A stretch of DNA of 33,329 bases. Source: Bacillus salacetis. Its GTDB lineage: Bacteria; Bacillota; Bacilli; Bacillales; Bacillaceae_B. The translations under genes were made by a program, and so were the position numbers. Of this stretch, positions 15,200 to 23,470 are shown in pieces. Position 1 is the stretch's first letter, and each line of letters opens with the position of its first letter. The notes beneath the pieces were generated by a model that saw nothing but the letters and a program-made list of their open reading frames with translations, did not search any database and had not been told where the DNA came from. The stretch lies in the NCBI RefSeq assembly GCF_003581585.1, contig NZ_QXIR01000044.1:1-33329 (forward strand). Direction: 5' to 3'.

Positions 15200-15233
15200 G
15201 CCTATTTTGGAGTGAAGTATAAACCAAATAGGC
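15200..15233. repeat. Inverted repeat overlapping the -35 region of the YjcZ-family gene
   Basis: GCCTATTTTGG (15200-15210) pairs with CCAAATAGGC (15224-15233) with one bulged T. The right arm contains the ACC of the sigma-K-like -35, so it could be an operator or a chance palindrome. The preceding 15020-15199 contains nothing I can name. Confidence 0.4.
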
Positions 15234-15250
15234 GGATGCTACATACACTA
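15223..15250 (+). promoter_or_regulatory. Sigma-K-like (or sigma-E-like) promoter of the YjcZ-family gene
   Basis: ACC at 15223-15225, a 16-nt spacer, then CATACACTA at 15242-15250. This fits the sigma-K pattern (mACm, 16-17 nt, CATAnnnTA). The -10 also equals the sigma-E consensus CATACAnT, but no sigma-E -35 is at the right distance. Confidence 0.6.
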
Positions 15251-15280
15251 TGGTGTACAGAAAAATGAGGAGTGATATGG

Positions 15281-15430
15281 ATGCATTGCGGATATGACGA
15301 TTGCTGTTACTATGCCTATCCTGCGGCCCCTGTAGCCGGTGCAGGCTATCGCGGCGGTTTTGCCTTGATTGTCGTGTTGTTTATCTTATTAATCATCATC
15401 GGTGCGGTTTGCTACGCTCCAAAATGCTGA
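15281..15430 (+). CDS. YjcZ-family sporulation mini-protein (49 aa)
   Basis: A 49-residue protein that begins 8 nt after GAGGAG. The N-terminal part is rich in Cys, Tyr, Gly and Ala (HCGYDDCCYYAYPAAP, then GAGYRGGF). It is followed by a membrane helix (FALIVVLFILLIIIGAVC) and a short CYAPKC-type end. The GFALIVVLFILLIIIG core is the hallmark of YjcZ-family small membrane proteins, which are common in spore formers. The sigma-K-like promoter 31 bp upstream supports mother-cell expression. Precise role unknown. Confidence 0.85.
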   Translation: MHCGYDDCCYYAYPAAPVAGAGYRGGFALIVVLFILLIIIGAVCYAPKC

Positions 15431-15560
15431 ATTTAAAGAGTTAGTTTGTAATTATTGATGCTGATTAAGGCATGTTTAGAGGATAAGTCGAAGAACTTAG
15501 TAAATAACAAATAAAAGAATCGTTCCAAACCAAATTATAAAATTGAAACTGCAGTACGTA

Positions 15561-15587
15561 AAGACCGATAGAAAATCGGTCTTTTTT
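15561..15587 (+). terminator. Terminator between the YjcZ-family gene and yodT
   Basis: Stem AAGACCGAT (15561-15569) with 15575-15583, A-rich 5-nt loop, T run to 15587. Confidence 0.88.
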
Positions 15588-15677
15588 CATGTTCTTCCTT
15601 TCTTCAAGAAAGATTCTCATATCTTTACATAAGTATTAAATAAGAGTAGAACTCCACTTAGACCAGGAGGGTGCCTC

Positions 15678-16991
15678 ATGCCTCATTCTCACTTGATCAA
15701 GCCGATGCTTTTGGAACATTATCCTGAAATTGATTATGGTAAAGGCATATTTTTGTATGACAAAGCTGGGGTAGAGTACTTAGATGCATGTTCTGGCGCC
15801 GTGACGGCCAATATCGGACATGGAATCGAAGAAATACTGCAAGCCATTTATAGGCAGGGACAGCAGGTCTCATTCGTTTATCGCTCTCAATTCACCAACG
15901 AGCCGAGCGAACAGCTTGCAGACCTGCTTTCTCAAGAGACCGGCCTGGAATGGTGCTTTCTTGTTAACAGCGGTTCAGAAGCTGTAGAAACTGCGGTGAA
16001 AATCGCCATACAGCATTGGCAGGAAAAAGGAAAAACCGCGAAACGAAGAGTCATTTCCCGCTGGTTAAGCTACCACGGGATAACTTTCGGGGCATTATCA
16101 GCATCAGGGCATCCGGTAAGGAGGGAGCGGTTTGATTCGTTAGTCGGGGACTGGCCGGCAATCGAACCTCCCTATTGTTACAGATGTCCATATGGAAAGA
16201 AGTACCCTGAATGCGACGTCCATTGTGCAAGGCAGCTTGAAACAGTCATCAGAAGAATTGGGGAAGGAAATATTGCAGCATTTATTGCAGAGCCTGTCAT
16301 AGGGGCAGCGGGCGGGGCGATTGACGCACCAAAAGAATACTTTCAAATCATCAAGGATATTTGTGATAAATATGAGATATTGCTGATATCCGATGAAGTG
16401 ATGACTGGGTGCGGACGAACCGGGACTTTTTTGGCCATGGAACAATGGGGTGTCCAAGCGGATATTGCAGTTCTTGGAAAGGGCCTGAGTGCAGGTTATG
16501 CCCCCATTGCTGCAACGCTGATCTCGGAAGAAGTACTGAAGCCGATCATGGAAGGAACCCAAGTGATCATGAGTGGACACACCTTTAGCGCAAACCCTCT
16601 TTCCAGTGCAGCGGCCCTGGCTGTCCTCAAGCTCATTAAATCGGAAAAGCTGATAGAGGGTGTAGAAGAGAAAGGCGAATACCTAAGGAAAAAGTTAAAC
16701 AGCTTAAAGAAGGATTATCCCTTTATTGGGGATATACGCGGAAAAGGTCTGATGATCGGCATAGAGTTCTCAGGTGATACTAAGGGGAAAGCCATTGACT
16801 CAGCTTTCACCTCTTTGGTAGTTGAAGGAGCGAAAAAGGAGGGCCTTCTCCTGTACCCTGCAGCAGCAGGGCTGGATGGAAGAAGCGGATCAGCGGTTTT
16901 GATTGCCCCGCCTCTGACAACATCTCCTGAAGAACTTGATGAGCTTATCGGCCGGTTGAATAAGACCTTTGAAGGATTATCCCGCTTATGA
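15678..16991 (+). CDS. yodT: Class III PLP-dependent aminotransferase (YodT)
   Basis: A 437-residue fold-type I transaminase. Landmarks: NSGSEAVETAVKIA (phosphate cup, about 97), SYHG (131), SDEVMTGCGRTG (PLP-contacting Asp239), LGKGLSAGYAPIA with the Schiff-base Lys268, and GHTFSANPL. A four-Cys segment, CYRC...CDVHC (167-183), is typical of some class III subgroups. GACCAGGAGGGTG precedes the ATG. It is the first gene of the yodTSRQP-kamA-like cluster; an amino group of beta-lysine or a derivative is the likely substrate (inference from neighbours). B. subtilis places this operon under mother-cell control; a clear sigma-E/K site is not evident here. Confidence 0.9.
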   Translation: MPHSHLIKPMLLEHYPEIDYGKGIFLYDKAGVEYLDACSGAVTANIGHGIEEILQAIYRQGQQVSFVYRSQFTNEPSEQLADLLSQETGLEWCFLVNSGSEAVETAVKIAIQHWQEKGKTAKRRVISRWLSYHGITFGALSASGHPVRRERFDSLVGDWPAIEPPYCYRCPYGKKYPECDVHCARQLETVIRRIGEGNIAAFIAEPVIGAAGGAIDAPKEYFQIIKDICDKYEILLISDEVMTGCGRTGTFLAMEQWGVQADIAVLGKGLSAGYAPIAATLISEEVLKPIMEGTQVIMSGHTFSANPLSSAAALAVLKLIKSEKLIEGVEEKGEYLRKKLNSLKKDYPFIGDIRGKGLMIGIEFSGDTKGKAIDSAFTSLVVEGAKKEGLLLYPAAAGLDGRSGSAVLIAPPLTTSPEELDELIGRLNKTFEGLSRL

Positions 16992-17010
16992 AAAGAAGGA
17001 AGGGAAAAGT

Positions 17011-17697
17011 ATGGGGAGACAAAAGGTCAGCAGTTATGATGAGGTCAAAGAGTATTTCCATAACGGGATGACATTGATGTTTGGGGGATTCGGGGGAGTG
17101 GGTTCTCCCCCAACCCTTATCAGCCGCATTCTTCAGTGGGACATCAGAGACCTTACATTGATTGGAAATGATACAGGGTTTCCTTCTATCGGGATCGGAC
17201 AGATTGTTTCAGGTGGCAGGGCAGTCAAAGTGATTGCATCCCATATTGGTAGCAATCCTGTAGCAGGGAGCTTGATGAGTGAAGGCAGGCTTGAAGTGGA
17301 GTTTTCTCCTCAAGGTATCCTGGCAGAAAGGATCAGGGCCGGGGGGAGCGGCCTGAAAGGGATTGTAACTGATGTCGGCCTGGAAGATCCCCACTTAAAT
17401 AAAGGGAAGACCATATTGAATCTGCATGGATCGAATTATTTGGTAGAGACAGCTCTCACCGCTGAAGTAGGAATTATCTTTGCCAGAAAAGCCGATACAA
17501 ACGGGAATCTTGTATACGATAAAAGCGCCAGAAATACCAATCCGCTTGTTGCCATGGCAGCTGATATCACGATTGCCGAAGTTGAGGAAATCGTGGAGCC
17601 GGGAAGTCTGGATCCCGAAGAAATTGTTACCCCTGGCGTATTCGTGGATAAAATCGTTCAGTCTGAAGGAGTGGGTTGGAAGTGGGCTTGGGAGTAG
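17011..17697 (+). CDS. yodS: CoA-transferase subunit A (YodS)
   Basis: A 228-residue alpha subunit of a family I 3-oxoacid-type CoA-transferase. The ATG at 17011 follows GGAAGGGAAAAGT; the longer frame upstream overlaps yodT without a ribosome binding site. The glycine-rich motif GMTLMFGGFGGVGSPPTLI and the later SPQGILAERIRAGGSGLKG are family signatures. It forms a complex with YodR, whose reading frame overlaps its 3' end by 22 nt. The pair likely activates a carboxylic intermediate of lysine degradation with CoA from an acyl-CoA donor. Confidence 0.92.
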   Translation: MGRQKVSSYDEVKEYFHNGMTLMFGGFGGVGSPPTLISRILQWDIRDLTLIGNDTGFPSIGIGQIVSGGRAVKVIASHIGSNPVAGSLMSEGRLEVEFSPQGILAERIRAGGSGLKGIVTDVGLEDPHLNKGKTILNLHGSNYLVETALTAEVGIIFARKADTNGNLVYDKSARNTNPLVAMAADITIAEVEEIVEPGSLDPEEIVTPGVFVDKIVQSEGVGWKWAWE

Positions 17698-18341
17698 AGG
17701 AAAAAAACAAAATGGCTGCAAGAGCAGCGATGGAAATAGAGGATGGCATGATCGTTAATTTAGGAATCGGTATCCCTTCCCTTGTCCCCAACCATCTCAA
17801 AGGACTTTCAGGTATCACCTTCCATGCGGAGAACGGCATCCTCGGAATCGGAAAATCACCTGCTGCCGGAGAAGAGGATGAGAATCTTTGCAATGCGGGC
17901 GGCTTTCCAGTTACCCTCGAAATCGGCGGGTGCTATTGTGACAGTTCCATTGCTTTCAGCATCATCAGAAGGGGACTGCTCGACCTTACCATCCTAGGGG
18001 CACTGGAAGTAAGTCAAAAAGGAGACCTTGCCAACTGGATCATCCCGGGGAAGAAAGTGCCGGGCATGGGGGGCGCCACGGAATTGGCAATGAAAACTAA
18101 AAAGGTGATCGTTGTGATGGCTCATTGTGATAACTATGGGAAAAGCAAGCTGGTGAACAACTGTACTCTGCCCCTTACAGCAAAAACCTGTGTGGATGTC
18201 ATCATCACCAACATGGGAGTCTTTCAAATTAAGAAAAATAGACTGGTATTGACAGAGATATTCAAACCATATTCATTAGATGATATAAAGAAAAATACAG
18301 AAGCAGAATTTGTTTCTTCAGAAAGCGTCCGGATGATTTAA
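17676..18341 (+). CDS. yodR: CoA-transferase subunit B (YodR)
   Basis: A 221-residue beta subunit. The likely start is TTG at 17676, or GTG at 17682 which is better spaced from GAAGGAG; either lies within yodS. The catalytic Glu is in FHAENGILGIG (the SENG/AENG motif). Other signatures are VNLGIGIPSLVP, LTILGALEVSQKGDLANW and GKKVPGMGGATELA. Overlap with yodS ensures equal amounts of the two subunits. After this gene the operon is interrupted by 415 bp without a convincing gene. Confidence 0.92.
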   Translation: MEVGLGVEEKNKMAARAAMEIEDGMIVNLGIGIPSLVPNHLKGLSGITFHAENGILGIGKSPAAGEEDENLCNAGGFPVTLEIGGCYCDSSIAFSIIRRGLLDLTILGALEVSQKGDLANWIIPGKKVPGMGGATELAMKTKKVIVVMAHCDNYGKSKLVNNCTLPLTAKTCVDVIITNMGVFQIKKNRLVLTEIFKPYSLDDIKKNTEAEFVSSESVRMI

Positions 18342-18460
18342 CTGCATCTCTATGTTAGTTTATTTTTTTCCCAAACTTTTGCTTTTGACCATTTTCTGGT
18401 ACGGAAATATCGAGTGGAAACTAAGGCGTTCCCCAGGAAAGCGGCAGTCCTTCCTGAATA

Positions 18461-18496
18461 CAGCGGCCATCGCAGCAAGGCCGGTGGGATTTTTTA
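18461..18496 (+). terminator. Terminator-like hairpin inside the yod cluster
   Basis: CAGCGGCC (18461-18468) pairs with GGCCGGTG (18479-18486) except for one G-G mismatch, followed by GGA and a T-rich run. It lies about 120 bp after yodR. It could split the CoA-transferase part of the operon from the yodQ-yodP-kamA part. Confidence 0.5.
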
Positions 18497-18579
18497 TTTA
18501 TATTTAATAACTGCAAATTATTATGGGCATTTGAAAAGGATGTACTCCTTTCATATGAGCGGAGGCTCTAAAAGCTTAA

Positions 18580-18690
18580 ATGGAAGCAGACACCGGGCTG
18601 TCTCCTGCCAAGCTGGCGGGTCAGACAAAATCCGGCATAATAGTTGGAGGCGCAGCAGCTGGCGGACTTCAGGGGATAACTCAGCTATAA
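18580..18690 (+). other. Uncertain 36-codon frame in the yodR-yodQ gap
   Basis: An ATG at 18580 opens 36 codons with a Gly/Ala-rich centre (SGIIVGGAAAGGLQGI). The stretch is more GC-rich than its flanks. A GGAGG at 18561-18565 is 14 nt away, too far for a normal start. It could be a fragment of a lost gene or a chance frame; I do not call it a gene. Confidence 0.2.
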
Positions 18691-18756
18691 GAAAACTTCC
18701 AATCACTCTGTTCGTTGTGTTTCCAAAATTCACTTAAAGAAAAGGAAGTGAAGAAA

Positions 18757-20022
18757 ATGGACAATACTGCGGTCAAAGAATGGATATACAGTCAGGAAAC
18801 ACAAGCTGTCCGGCTACTGCAAAAGCTTATTCAGGAAAAGAGTGTGAGGGGCCAGGAATCGAAGGCGCAGGCAGTCATCATTGAAAAGTGCAGGGAGATC
18901 GGTCTCCAGCTGGATATTTGGGAGATACAAAAAAAGGATATTATGAATCACCCATTCTACCGCTGTGATAGGGATGATTTTTCAGGAAATCCCAATGTGA
19001 TCGGTGTATTAAAAGGCCAAGGAGGAGGAAGATCCATCATCCTGAATGGACATATTGACGTTGTCCCGGAAGGAGATGAAGCCGCCTGGAATGTAGACCC
19101 ATTCAGCGGTGTGCATAGGAATGGGAAGGTGTTCGGCAGAGGGGCGACGGACATGAAAGGAGGAACTGTCGCTCTGCTGCTGGCCATTGAAGCTCTGAAA
19201 GCAACCGGTGTCCTGCTGAAGGGCGATATCATTTTTCAAAGTGTGATAGAAGAAGAAAGCGGTGGTGCTGGAACCTTGGCAGCCTTATTGAGAGGGTATA
19301 CAGCTGATGGAGCCATTATTCCCGAACCGACCAATTTAAAGCTGTTTCCAAAGCAGCAGGGTTCCATGTGGTTCAGAATCTTGGTGAAAGGTAAACAGGC
19401 GCATGGAGGAACAAGATATGAGGGAGTGAATGCCATTGAAAAGGGTCTGGAAGTAGTAAAGCGACTGCAGGATCTTGAGAAAAAGAGAAATGAAAACGTG
19501 CTGGATCCGCTTTATGGAAATATTCCAATCCCTTTCCCGATCAATATCGGGAAATTCGAAAGTGGAAAGTGGCCATCTTCCGTTCCGGATCTTGCGGTGA
19601 TTGAGGGAAGGATAGGTGTGGGTCCTCATGAAACGATGGAAGGTGTAGAGAAAGAATTGCAATATTGCCTAGAAGGACTTTCAGAGAAGGATAGATGGTT
19701 TGAGGATCATCCGGTCACCTTAGAGTGGTTTGGAGGAAGGTGGCAGCCGGGAAGCATTGAAAGTGATCACCCTTTTATGGAAGCAGTCAGTGAAGCGTAC
19801 TTGGAGGTTTTCGATTCCCCTCCAGTGATTGAAGCCTCACCTTGGGGGACGGACGGGGGCATCCTTTCAAAGGGAGGGAATATTCCTGTAATCATTTTTG
19901 GGCCGGGAACAACTGAATCAGCGCATGATGCCAATGAATTTATTGAGGTGCGCAAAATTCTTCAATCAGCTGAAGTCATTGCATCTGCCGTAATCAAATG
20001 GTGTGAAGTTGAGTATCAGTAA
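18757..20022 (+). CDS. yodQ: M20-family deacetylase (ArgE/DapE-like, YodQ)
   Basis: A 421-residue metal-dependent amidohydrolase. The ATG at 18757 follows AAAGGAAGTGA; the longer frame has no ribosome binding site. Family motifs: LNGHIDVVPEGD (metal ligand His-x-Asp), FGRGATDMKGG (bridging Asp), VIEEESGGAGT (catalytic Glu pair), EPTNL, and a C-terminal GPGTTESAHDANEFI His ligand. The central lid domain starts near MWFRILVKGKQAHGG. With yodP (acetyltransferase) next to it, it probably removes an N-acyl group from beta-lysine or a downstream intermediate (inference). Confidence 0.9.
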   Translation: MDNTAVKEWIYSQETQAVRLLQKLIQEKSVRGQESKAQAVIIEKCREIGLQLDIWEIQKKDIMNHPFYRCDRDDFSGNPNVIGVLKGQGGGRSIILNGHIDVVPEGDEAAWNVDPFSGVHRNGKVFGRGATDMKGGTVALLLAIEALKATGVLLKGDIIFQSVIEEESGGAGTLAALLRGYTADGAIIPEPTNLKLFPKQQGSMWFRILVKGKQAHGGTRYEGVNAIEKGLEVVKRLQDLEKKRNENVLDPLYGNIPIPFPINIGKFESGKWPSSVPDLAVIEGRIGVGPHETMEGVEKELQYCLEGLSEKDRWFEDHPVTLEWFGGRWQPGSIESDHPFMEAVSEAYLEVFDSPPVIEASPWGTDGGILSKGGNIPVIIFGPGTTESAHDANEFIEVRKILQSAEVIASAVIKWCEVEYQ

Positions 20023-20052
20023 TAGCGTTAAGTGAAAGAAAGCAGGGGGAGC

Positions 20053-20895
20053 ATGCAGGAAATCAAACGAGTTACAGGAGACAGAGCGAAGCTGACAATC
20101 TTTTATGACCCTTTCAATGCGAGAATCAGAATTGATAAATATGCAGGGAATCTTGAAGAGGTCACAAGCCTGATTGAACAAGCGGCCAGTGATGGTTCAA
20201 TTCATAAAGTCATTATCAAGGCCAGGGGTGAGCATCTCCAGTTCTTCCTGGAAAAGGGGTTTGAGCTTGAAGCAGTGATAAAAGGGTTCTTCAATGGCGG
20301 TGACTTATTTTTCATGTCACGGTTCAAGACAATGGCCAGAAAGAACTCCTCCTATTGGGAAAAAGCTGAAAAGATATACTCTGATGTCCGGCTGCTGAAA
20401 CAAGAGACGGCGAACCCGCTTTATAAATTCAAGATTCACAAAGCGGGACCGGAGGATGCCGAGAGGCTGGCTTCACTGTATGAAAAGATATTCGAGGTTT
20501 ATCCGGTGCCTCTGCAAAAAACGGAATACGTCCGAAGTTCAATGGCAAGTGGAACGGTTTTTCTTTACATCGAAAAGGACAAAGAAATTATAAGCGCTGC
20601 CTCAGCGGAAATTGATACAGTGCAGGGGAATGCTGAATTGACGGATTGTGCTACACTTCCTTCCTACAGAGGAAGCGGATTGATGAAGCAGCTGCTCAGC
20701 GGTTTGGAAGAGGAGCTATCGCAACAGCAAATATACTGCGTGTATACGATAGCAAGGTCACTTTCCTTTGGCATGAATGCAGCATTCAAACAGCTGGGAT
20801 ACCGTTATGGGGGAAGGCTGGTCAACAACTGCTATATCTATGACAAGATTGAAGATATGAACGTCTGGTGGAAGGATTTAAGCCAAGATGACTGA
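20053..20895 (+). CDS. yodP: Beta-lysine N-acetyltransferase (AblB/YodP family)
   Basis: About 280 residues from the ATG at 20053. AGGGGGA is close upstream; a GTG at 20032 is possible but has no ribosome binding site. The C-terminal half is a GNAT domain with the acetyl-CoA loop LPSYRGSGLMKQLL and the preceding strand AELTDCATL. The N-terminal half (FYDPFNARIRID, FFNGGDLFFMSRF) is characteristic of putative beta-lysine N-acetyltransferases paired with lysine 2,3-aminomutase. The expected reaction is acetylation of beta-lysine to N-epsilon-acetyl-beta-lysine, an osmolyte in archaea. Here catabolic neighbours make a degradative or spore-related role equally likely. Confidence 0.9.
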   Translation: MQEIKRVTGDRAKLTIFYDPFNARIRIDKYAGNLEEVTSLIEQAASDGSIHKVIIKARGEHLQFFLEKGFELEAVIKGFFNGGDLFFMSRFKTMARKNSSYWEKAEKIYSDVRLLKQETANPLYKFKIHKAGPEDAERLASLYEKIFEVYPVPLQKTEYVRSSMASGTVFLYIEKDKEIISAASAEIDTVQGNAELTDCATLPSYRGSGLMKQLLSGLEEELSQQQIYCVYTIARSLSFGMNAAFKQLGYRYGGRLVNNCYIYDKIEDMNVWWKDLSQDD

Positions 20896-21031
20896 TATAT
20901 TTCTTACAGCTGAAAAACAAGAGACCATTTTTCCTCGCCCATCATAGTCTGGAAGTAACTGAAAACTGAATACTTGTTAATTGATAGTGCTGTCAGTCTA
21001 GTGAAATGATGGAGAAGGGTTGGTGCCTTTA

Positions 21032-22438
21032 ATGTTGAATGATCATTACAAACCTAAGAGACATTGGAAGGACATAGAAGTATGGAAAGATGTCAGCGAA
21101 GAACAGTGGAATGACTGGATTTGGCAATTGACGAATACAATCAGGACATTGGATGACTTGAAAAAAGTGATCGATTTAACACCTGAGGAAGAAGAAGGGG
21201 TCAGGATATCCACCAAAACGATCCCTCTCAATATTACGCCTTATTATGCCTGGCTTATGAACGAAAAGGATGACCGCTGTCCCATCAGGATGCAATCAGT
21301 GCCGATTGGGAAAGAAATTCAAAAAACAAAATACGATATGGAAGATCCGCTTCATGAAGACGAAGATTCCCCAGTACCCGGTTTGACTCATAGATATCCT
21401 GACAGGGTTCTCTTCCTCGTTACGAATCAATGTTCAATGTATTGCCGTTATTGCACCAGGAGACGCTTTTCGGGACAAATTGGTATGGGGGTCCCTAAAA
21501 AGCAGCTGGATGAAGCCATCAATTATATTCGCGAAACACCGCAAGTAAGGGATGTTCTCCTATCCGGCGGGGATGGGCTTTTGATCAATGACAAAATTCT
21601 CGAGTATATTCTAAAAAGTCTGCGGGAAATTCCGCATGTAGAAATTATCCGGATCGGTACAAGGGCACCGGTGGTATTTCCTCAGAGAATTACAGATAAT
21701 CTATGCAAGATATTGAAGAAATATCATCCAGTCTGGTTGAATACTCACTTCAACACCTCAATAGAAATCACAGAAGAATCAAAGAGGGCATGTGAAATGC
21801 TGGCAGACGCAGGTGTGCCGGTTGGTAATCAGGCTGTCATCCTTGCAGGAATCAATGACAGTGTACCGATCATGAAGAAACTTATGCATGATCTTGTGAA
21901 AATCCGGGTGCGCCCTTACTACATCTATCAATGTGACTTGTCTGAGGGGATAGGCCACTTCAGGGCGCCGGTGTCAAAAGGGCTTGAGATAATTGAAGGG
22001 CTGCGAGGCCATACATCCGGTTATGCAGTCCCGACATTTGTGGTGGATGCGCCAGGAGGCGGAGGCAAGATTGCACTCCAGCCGAATTATCTAATCTCGC
22101 AAGGTGCGGATAAAGTTGTTTTGCGTAATTTCGAAGGGGTCATTACCACTTACCCGGAGCCGGAAAATTATACAGCAGGCAAAGCCGATGATTATTTCAA
22201 CTTAATTTATCCAACTGAAGCTTTCAAATCAGAAATAGGCATCAACGGCCTGCTGAACGAATCAAAATCTTCATTGGTTCCTGAAGGCTTGAACAGACTG
22301 AATCGAAGGAAGAACTACGTAACGAATCCTGAGCATAAGTCGTTGAAGGATTTCCGTGAAAAGAGAGATTCATTGAAGGAGAAAAAATATCAGGCTCAAT
22401 TGAAAAAGATGGAAAAGGCAGAGTCAGCGGATGAATGA
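21032..22438 (+). CDS. kamA: Lysine 2,3-aminomutase (KamA/AblA)
   Basis: A 468-residue radical SAM/PLP enzyme converting L-lysine to beta-lysine. The radical cluster motif is CSMYCRYC (Cys134, 138, 141), followed by TRRRFSGQ. LSGGDGLL binds SAM, and the PLP Lys lies in DAPGGGGKIAL. The C-terminal charged tail (REKRDSLKEKK) is typical of the Bacillus protein. The start is either ATG 21032 or GTG 21023; GGAGAAGGG lies just upstream of both. The start is 136 bp after yodP. The yokU start overlaps its last codons. Confidence 0.96.
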   Translation: MLNDHYKPKRHWKDIEVWKDVSEEQWNDWIWQLTNTIRTLDDLKKVIDLTPEEEEGVRISTKTIPLNITPYYAWLMNEKDDRCPIRMQSVPIGKEIQKTKYDMEDPLHEDEDSPVPGLTHRYPDRVLFLVTNQCSMYCRYCTRRRFSGQIGMGVPKKQLDEAINYIRETPQVRDVLLSGGDGLLINDKILEYILKSLREIPHVEIIRIGTRAPVVFPQRITDNLCKILKKYHPVWLNTHFNTSIEITEESKRACEMLADAGVPVGNQAVILAGINDSVPIMKKLMHDLVKIRVRPYYIYQCDLSEGIGHFRAPVSKGLEIIEGLRGHTSGYAVPTFVVDAPGGGGKIALQPNYLISQGADKVVLRNFEGVITTYPEPENYTAGKADDYFNLIYPTEAFKSEIGINGLLNESKSSLVPEGLNRLNRRKNYVTNPEHKSLKDFREKRDSLKEKKYQAQLKKMEKAESADE

Positions 22439-22718
22439 GATGTTTGAATGTACATGGTGCGGGGAACAACAAGCATATAGAAGCAGCGGACCGGTCCATT
22501 GGGAACTTCCGGATGGCTCACAGGCTATTGAGATTTCAGGGACACCCCAAGTTTTTTGCAAAAGCTGCGGGATTGTGTTCACGGAGGAAGCGGTTACAAT
22601 TGAAATCGAAGACCAGCTGATGCTTATTGATACGAAACAGTTGAATGATAAGGTTTCATATGGTGAGTTAATGAAGATCGAGCGGAAATTAAAGCGGAAT
22701 TATTTCCGTTTTGATTAA
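22431..22718 (+). CDS. yokU: YokU-like small zinc-finger protein
   Basis: A 95-residue protein with two Cys-x-x-Cys pairs (CTWCGE near the start and CKSCGIVF mid-protein), likely forming one zinc ribbon. An acidic beta-rich centre and a basic end (ERKLKRNYFRF) follow. It overlaps kamA by 8 nt, so it is translated with it; this linkage matches Bacillus genomes where YokU follows KamA. Its function is unknown; a role in regulating or maturing the aminomutase is only a guess from position. Confidence 0.8.
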   Translation: MNEMFECTWCGEQQAYRSSGPVHWELPDGSQAIEISGTPQVFCKSCGIVFTEEAVTIEIEDQLMLIDTKQLNDKVSYGELMKIERKLKRNYFRFD

Positions 22719-22822
22719 ACAGGTCTTTACGCCGCCCTTTTGATTTTGTATTCTTAAACAATGCATAACCTTTATAGACACCAGTTTATGATCCAATAGT
22801 TTTCACAGGGCAGGAGATAATA

Positions 22823-23044
22823 ATGAGAAGATCATTTTACCATTTTTTGATGAAATATCGTCAACCCACCGATCGGGATGAGCTCACAGCTTTTGCAAAT
22901 AGTGTGTATGATGACCTGGCTTTTCCCAAGCAGGCAGAGGAGTATAACGAAGTCAGTTCCTATTTGGAATTGAACGGCCATTATCTCGAAAGCATGAGAG
23001 TATTCGATGACGCGTGGGAAAGGTATTTAATTGAAGAAAAATAG
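22823..23044 (+). CDS. yozE: YozE family SAM-like domain protein
   Basis: A 73-residue helical protein. RRSFYHFLMKYR at the start, DELTAFANSVYDDLAFPKQAEEYNEVSSYLE in the middle and a FDDAWERYL end match the YozE_SAM_like family. GGGCAGGAG precedes the ATG. Function unknown. A strong terminator closes it. Confidence 0.9.
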   Translation: MRRSFYHFLMKYRQPTDRDELTAFANSVYDDLAFPKQAEEYNEVSSYLELNGHYLESMRVFDDAWERYLIEEK

Positions 23045-23046
23045 TT

Positions 23047-23076
23047 AAAAGCCGTCTGGGCATCCAGGCGGCTTTT
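23047..23076 (+). terminator. Terminator after yozE
   Basis: A 13-bp stem AAAAGCCGTCTGG/CCAGGCGGCTTTT with one G-T pair and loop GCAT. Confidence 0.88.
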
Positions 23077-23199
23077 ACTATTGCTTATGACCTGTGTTGG
23101 GATCTGCCCATATCATCTCATTATCTTTCGTTGTGTTCCATACATCTCCTGCGGGGCCGGTCCATCCCTCACGCCGCTGAGCTTTCCGCTTTATATAAA

Positions 23200-23377
23200 G
23201 GCTTTTTTCGTAAACCTTGCTGCTATTCAATGTCAATTTTAAAGACTATCCTGGTAAATCATCGTCACAACCCCGGTGAGCAGGAAAGAAAAGAGCGGCT
23301 CGTTCTTTTTCGATAGTAACACCTTTGAATAGAGGGGAAAAATCCGGCACCTGGGGTTTTTCCGAAAGCAGTCTTTA
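23200..23377 (+). repeat. Intergenic repeat, copy A
   Basis: A non-coding repeat of about 178 bp between yozE and yodN. It shares ordered blocks with copy B (24697-24892): TTTTCGTAAAC, TTGCTGCTATTCAAT, ATCCTGGTA, CCCCGGTGAG, GAAAGAAAAGAGC, GGCTCGTTCTTTTT, and a hairpin GGAAAAATCC-GGCACCT-GGGGTTTTTCC, then CAGTCTTTAA. The hairpin stem differs from copy B by a change that keeps pairing (A to G opposite T). The remaining parts of the 23078-23470 gap hold no gene I can support. Confidence 0.88.
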
Positions 23378-23470
23378 ATAAAAATTAACTCCTTTATAGG
23401 CTTCCTTTATGAGCGTTATTTCACGGTCTGCATATGATAATAACAAATAAACTTAAGGGGAGGGGAGAAG

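Noticed and set aside
18414..18737. A 107-codon open frame in the yodR-yodQ gap
   Set aside because: No ribosome binding site, composition like out-of-frame DNA, crosses the terminator-like hairpin, no family resemblance.
15678..22718. The yod cluster as a horizontally acquired island
   Set aside because: Codon use and ribosome binding sites match the surroundings, and the same cluster is native in B. subtilis.
23131..23316. A 61-codon open frame between yozE and yodN
   Set aside because: It runs through repeat copy A; the other repeat copies do not keep it open.
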